From the NCBI GenBank assembly GCA_013372875.1, contig JABXIW010000131.1, forward strand, positions 1-18,719: a stretch of DNA of 18,719 bases. The letters are read 5' to 3'. A model generated the notes under the pieces. It was given only the letters and a program-made list of their open reading frames with translations, was not told the DNA's origin and searched no databases. The translations under genes were made by a program, and so were the position numbers. Position 1 is the first letter of the stretch; each line of letters starts with the position of its first letter. Below, one piece after another: positions 16,346-18,719 of the stretch. Origin of the DNA: Gammaproteobacteria bacterium. GTDB lineage: Bacteria; Pseudomonadota; Gammaproteobacteria; Enterobacterales; Kangiellaceae.

Positions 16346-17449
16346 ATGCGTTTTAGTATTCAGCGTGAACAATTACTAAACCCTTTACAGTTGATCAGTG
16401 GTGCTGTCGAAAAAAGACAAACCCTTCCAATTTTGTCCAATATTTTAATGGTTGTTGATGATAGTAAGTTATCACTAACTGCTACAGATTTGGAGTTGGA
16501 ATTAAAAACCCAGGTGATGCTTGAAGGTGAGTTTGAGCCAGGTGAAATTACCGTTCCTGCGCGAAAACTATTGGATATTGTAAAGAGTTTTGCCAATGAA
16601 GAGTCTATCCAGATCCAGATGGGCGAATCACGCATTACTTTAAAAACCCCGTCCAGCCGTTTTAGTTTATCCACCATGCCAGCGACAGAATTTCCCAATG
16701 TGGATGAAACCGCTAGTTTGGTGACTTTAGAGCTACAGCAAACTTTACTAAAAGGTTTGATTGAAAAAACGCAATTTGCCATGGCGCAACAAGACGTGCG
16801 TTATTACCTTAATGGTATGTTGTTTGAGTTTGATAATAATAAGTTAACCACTGTTGCTACCGATGGTCACCGTTTGGCCCTATCTCGCGAAACTGTCGAA
16901 ATTGATGCTGATGATAAAGTCAGTGCCATTATTCCGCGTAAAGGGGTGATGGAATTGGCGCGTCTGCTGGATCACAGTGATGAAACGGTCTCGATTGCTT
17001 TGGGTTCGAACCACATCAAGATCACCAGTCAGGATTATAGTTTTACTTCGAAACTAGTAGATGGCCGCTTCCCTGAATACAGTAAGGTTTTGCCGCGCAA
17101 TGGTGACAAAGTGGTATTGGTGGATCGCGAACTGATTAAGGATTGCTTATCTCGTGCTTCAATTTTGTGTAATGAAAAGTTCCGCGGCGTACGTTTTATG
17201 CTTTCTAATGAGCAGGTCAAATTGCACGCTAACAACCCTGAGCAAGAAGAAGCAGAAGTGGAGTTTAGTGTTGATTATCAAGGCTCAGATCTAGAAATAG
17301 GCTTTAACGTGGGCTATATGATTGATGTTATGAATACCATTAAAACACCGCAAGTGAAAATGACCTTTATTGATGCCAACTCTTCTAGTCTAATTGAAGA
17401 GGTGGATGGTGGCGAAAGCCTCTATGTGGTTATGCCGATGCGTTTGTAG
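16346..17449 (+). CDS. dnaN: DNA polymerase III beta subunit (sliding clamp)
   Basis: The beta clamp is a ring-shaped dimer that tethers DNA polymerase III and other enzymes to DNA. The 367-residue length is standard. Family features include the start MRFSIQREQLLNPLQLISGAV, LPILSNILM (29-37), the RYYLNGMLFE and ATDGHRLALSR segments in the middle domain, DGRFPEYSKVLPR in the third domain, and the terminal VVMPMRL that forms part of the partner-binding pocket. The ATG follows AAGGTG (16335-16340). It lies 69 nt after dnaA and 34 nt before recF. Confidence 0.98.
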   Translation: MRFSIQREQLLNPLQLISGAVEKRQTLPILSNILMVVDDSKLSLTATDLELELKTQVMLEGEFEPGEITVPARKLLDIVKSFANEESIQIQMGESRITLKTPSSRFSLSTMPATEFPNVDETASLVTLELQQTLLKGLIEKTQFAMAQQDVRYYLNGMLFEFDNNKLTTVATDGHRLALSRETVEIDADDKVSAIIPRKGVMELARLLDHSDETVSIALGSNHIKITSQDYSFTSKLVDGRFPEYSKVLPRNGDKVVLVDRELIKDCLSRASILCNEKFRGVRFMLSNEQVKLHANNPEQEEAEVEFSVDYQGSDLEIGFNVGYMIDVMNTIKTPQVKMTFIDANSSSLIEEVDGGESLYVVMPMRL

Positions 17450-17483
17450 CCAATAGCAGAGCCTCACACGAGCTTTTCGGATC

Positions 17484-18581
17484 ATGCAGATCCAGTCCTT
17501 ACAAATTGGGCAGCTGCGCAATATTAGCAGTTGCCAACTTCAACTTTCCGATCAATTAAACATATTCTATGGCGATAATGGCGCCGGAAAGAGCAGTTTA
17601 CTGGAAGCGATTTATACCCTAGGTAACGGTCGTTCATTCCGTACAGCTCGCCACGCAAAAGTAGTACAGACTGATTTTGATGCTTTTACCGTCTTTGCTA
17701 AATTTTCTCATGATGAGCAGCAGCACAAAATTGGCTTGATGCGCCACCGTAATGGTGATATCCAAATTAAGCTGAACGGAGATAAGGTCACTAAACTTAG
17801 CGATTTAAGCAAAACCTTACCCATGCAGATCTTGGCGCCAGAGCAATACGAGTTGTTAACCAAAGGGCCGAGTGGACGTAGAAAACTGATGGATTGGGGA
17901 GTGTTCCACGTGGAACATTCTTTTTTGCGCGATTGGCAAACAGCTTTGAAAATCTTACTGCAACGCAATCAAGCGCTTAAACAGGTTGTTCGTTATGATC
18001 AGCTGGGCCCCTGGGATAAGCAATTAACGCCTTTATCAGAAGAGATACATCAAAAGCGCTTGGCTTATATCAATCAGCTAGAGCCTATTTATCAAGACAT
18101 TTTAAGTAGCTTTCTACCTGATATTAGGTCCAGCTTTAGCCTTTATCCTGGCTGGAAGTCTGATGAATCGCTGACGGATGTACTGTCACGGCAATTCAAT
18201 ACGGATCTTAAAACGGGCTTTACTCATTCTAGTATCCAGAAAGCGGATCTAAAAATATTGATTAATGGCAAAGCTGCTGCTGAGCAATTATCCCGTGGTC
18301 AGCAAAAATTGGTGACCATAGCCCTTAAATTAGCACAACTGAAATTAATGCAAGATCTCAAGGGAGTCTGCCCGGTATTCTTATTGGATGATATTGGTGC
18401 TGAGCTGGATGTTAAACACCAACAAATCCTGCTAGACTTCCTGGCTAAGCAGCCGAAAAATCAGCAAATATTTATCACATCGGTGCATTTAGATCCCCTC
18501 AAAAGCCTCATAAAAGGGTATAATAGGGCTAAAGTGTTCCACGTGGAACATGGCAAAATAACTCAAGTAGAAAGCCAATAA
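17484..18581 (+). CDS. recF: DNA replication and repair protein RecF
   Basis: RecF is an SMC-like ATPase that works with RecO and RecR to load RecA at single-strand gaps. The 365-residue protein has Walker A GDNGAGKS (30-37), the ABC signature LSRGQQKL (269-276) and Walker B FLLDDIGAELD (299-309). Two identical hexapeptides, VFHVEH, occur at 140-145 and 351-356; the DNA for each contains a perfect parS palindrome. The ATG has only a weak ribosome site, and the 34-nt spacing from dnaN suggests co-transcription. The gene thus serves both as a repair protein and as the DNA that carries the ParB loading sites. Confidence 0.97.
   Translation: MQIQSLQIGQLRNISSCQLQLSDQLNIFYGDNGAGKSSLLEAIYTLGNGRSFRTARHAKVVQTDFDAFTVFAKFSHDEQQHKIGLMRHRNGDIQIKLNGDKVTKLSDLSKTLPMQILAPEQYELLTKGPSGRRKLMDWGVFHVEHSFLRDWQTALKILLQRNQALKQVVRYDQLGPWDKQLTPLSEEIHQKRLAYINQLEPIYQDILSSFLPDIRSSFSLYPGWKSDESLTDVLSRQFNTDLKTGFTHSSIQKADLKILINGKAAAEQLSRGQQKLVTIALKLAQLKLMQDLKGVCPVFLLDDIGAELDVKHQQILLDFLAKQPKNQQIFITSVHLDPLKSLIKGYNRAKVFHVEHGKITQVESQ
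17902..17917. promoter_or_regulatory. parS: parS site 1 (ParB loading site) inside recF
   Basis: TGTTCCACGTGGAACA is a perfect 16-bp palindrome matching the bacterial chromosomal parS consensus in its gammaproteobacterial form. It lies within recF codons 140-145 and is read as VFHVEH. The cognate parA and parB genes are in the window about 15 kb away across oriC. Confidence 0.93.
18535..18550. promoter_or_regulatory. parS: parS site 2 (ParB loading site) near the recF 3' end
   Basis: This is the same perfect 16-bp palindrome as site 1, 633 bp further on. It lies in recF codons 351-356, in the same reading register, and is again read as VFHVEH. Two exact copies in one gene make chance very unlikely. 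Confidence 0.93.
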
Positions 18582-18642
18582 AATAATTATAGAAACTGGC
18601 GACATAAACAACAGCCAGTAATATTCAGCACAGGAATAGACA

Positions 18643-18719
18643 ATGTCAGAAGAGACCAATTACGACTCCTCGAGTATTAAAGTTCTTAAAGGTTTGGACG
18701 CGGTACGTAAGCGTCCAGG
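18643..18719 (+). CDS. gyrB: DNA gyrase subunit B, N-terminal part (runs off the window)
   Basis: The first 25 codons encode MSEETNYDSSSIKVLKGLDA and then VRKRP, the conserved N-terminus of GyrB leading into the ATPase domain. Gyrase B supplies ATP hydrolysis for negative supercoiling by the GyrA2B2 complex. The ATG has AGGA at 18632-18635 with a 7-nt spacing, and lies 61 nt after recF, completing the dnaA-dnaN-recF-gyrB order. Confidence 0.97.
   Translation, partial: MSEETNYDSSSIKVLKGLDAVRKRP

Overview
The window is the chromosomal replication-origin region of a gammaproteobacterium with moderate G+C (roughly 40% by eye). The gene order rpmH-rnpA-yidD-yidC-mnmE on one strand facing dnaA-dnaN-recF-gyrB on the other, with mnmG-rsmG-parA-parB and the atp operon further out, is the classic oriC neighbourhood. 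Protein sequences and base composition would suit a Kangiella-like marine lineage, but that genus guess is a weak inference; the class call is firm.

Layout. 1-1470 (minus): start of the ATP synthase operon (atpI, atpB, first codons of atpE) behind a good sigma70-type promoter. 1682-6056 (minus): mnmG, an unannotated 37-codon membrane microprotein, rsmG, parA and parB, tightly packed and probably co-transcribed. 6261-9219 (plus): a CPBP membrane protease and an anchored envelope protein of unknown function in one unit with its own terminator, then a YpfJ-type zinc metallopeptidase. 9278-10279 (minus): a strongly AT-rich membrane protein of unknown function attached to the 3' end of mnmE. 10294-14086 (minus): mnmE, yidC, yidD, rnpA, rpmH. 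14087-14917: the oriC intergenic region with DnaA boxes and an AT-rich unwinding candidate. 14918-18719 (plus): dnaA, dnaN, recF and the beginning of gyrB.

How it works together. DnaA binds the intergenic boxes to open the origin, DnaN and RecF serve replication and gap repair, and ParA/ParB segregate the new origins. Two perfect 16-bp parS palindromes lie inside recF, about 15 kb from parAB and on the other side of oriC; both are read as the same hexapeptide in RecF. RNase P protein, L34, YidD/YidC and MnmE form the ribosome/tRNA/membrane-insertion block. MnmE and MnmG act as one tRNA-modifying complex but are separated here by a 4.2-kb block holding the four least-recognised genes, three of which run head-on to the leftward replication fork. 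That block, the microprotein and the parS pair are the most interesting parts. I found no evidence of a complete undescribed multi-gene system, CRISPR array, IS element, tRNA or rRNA.
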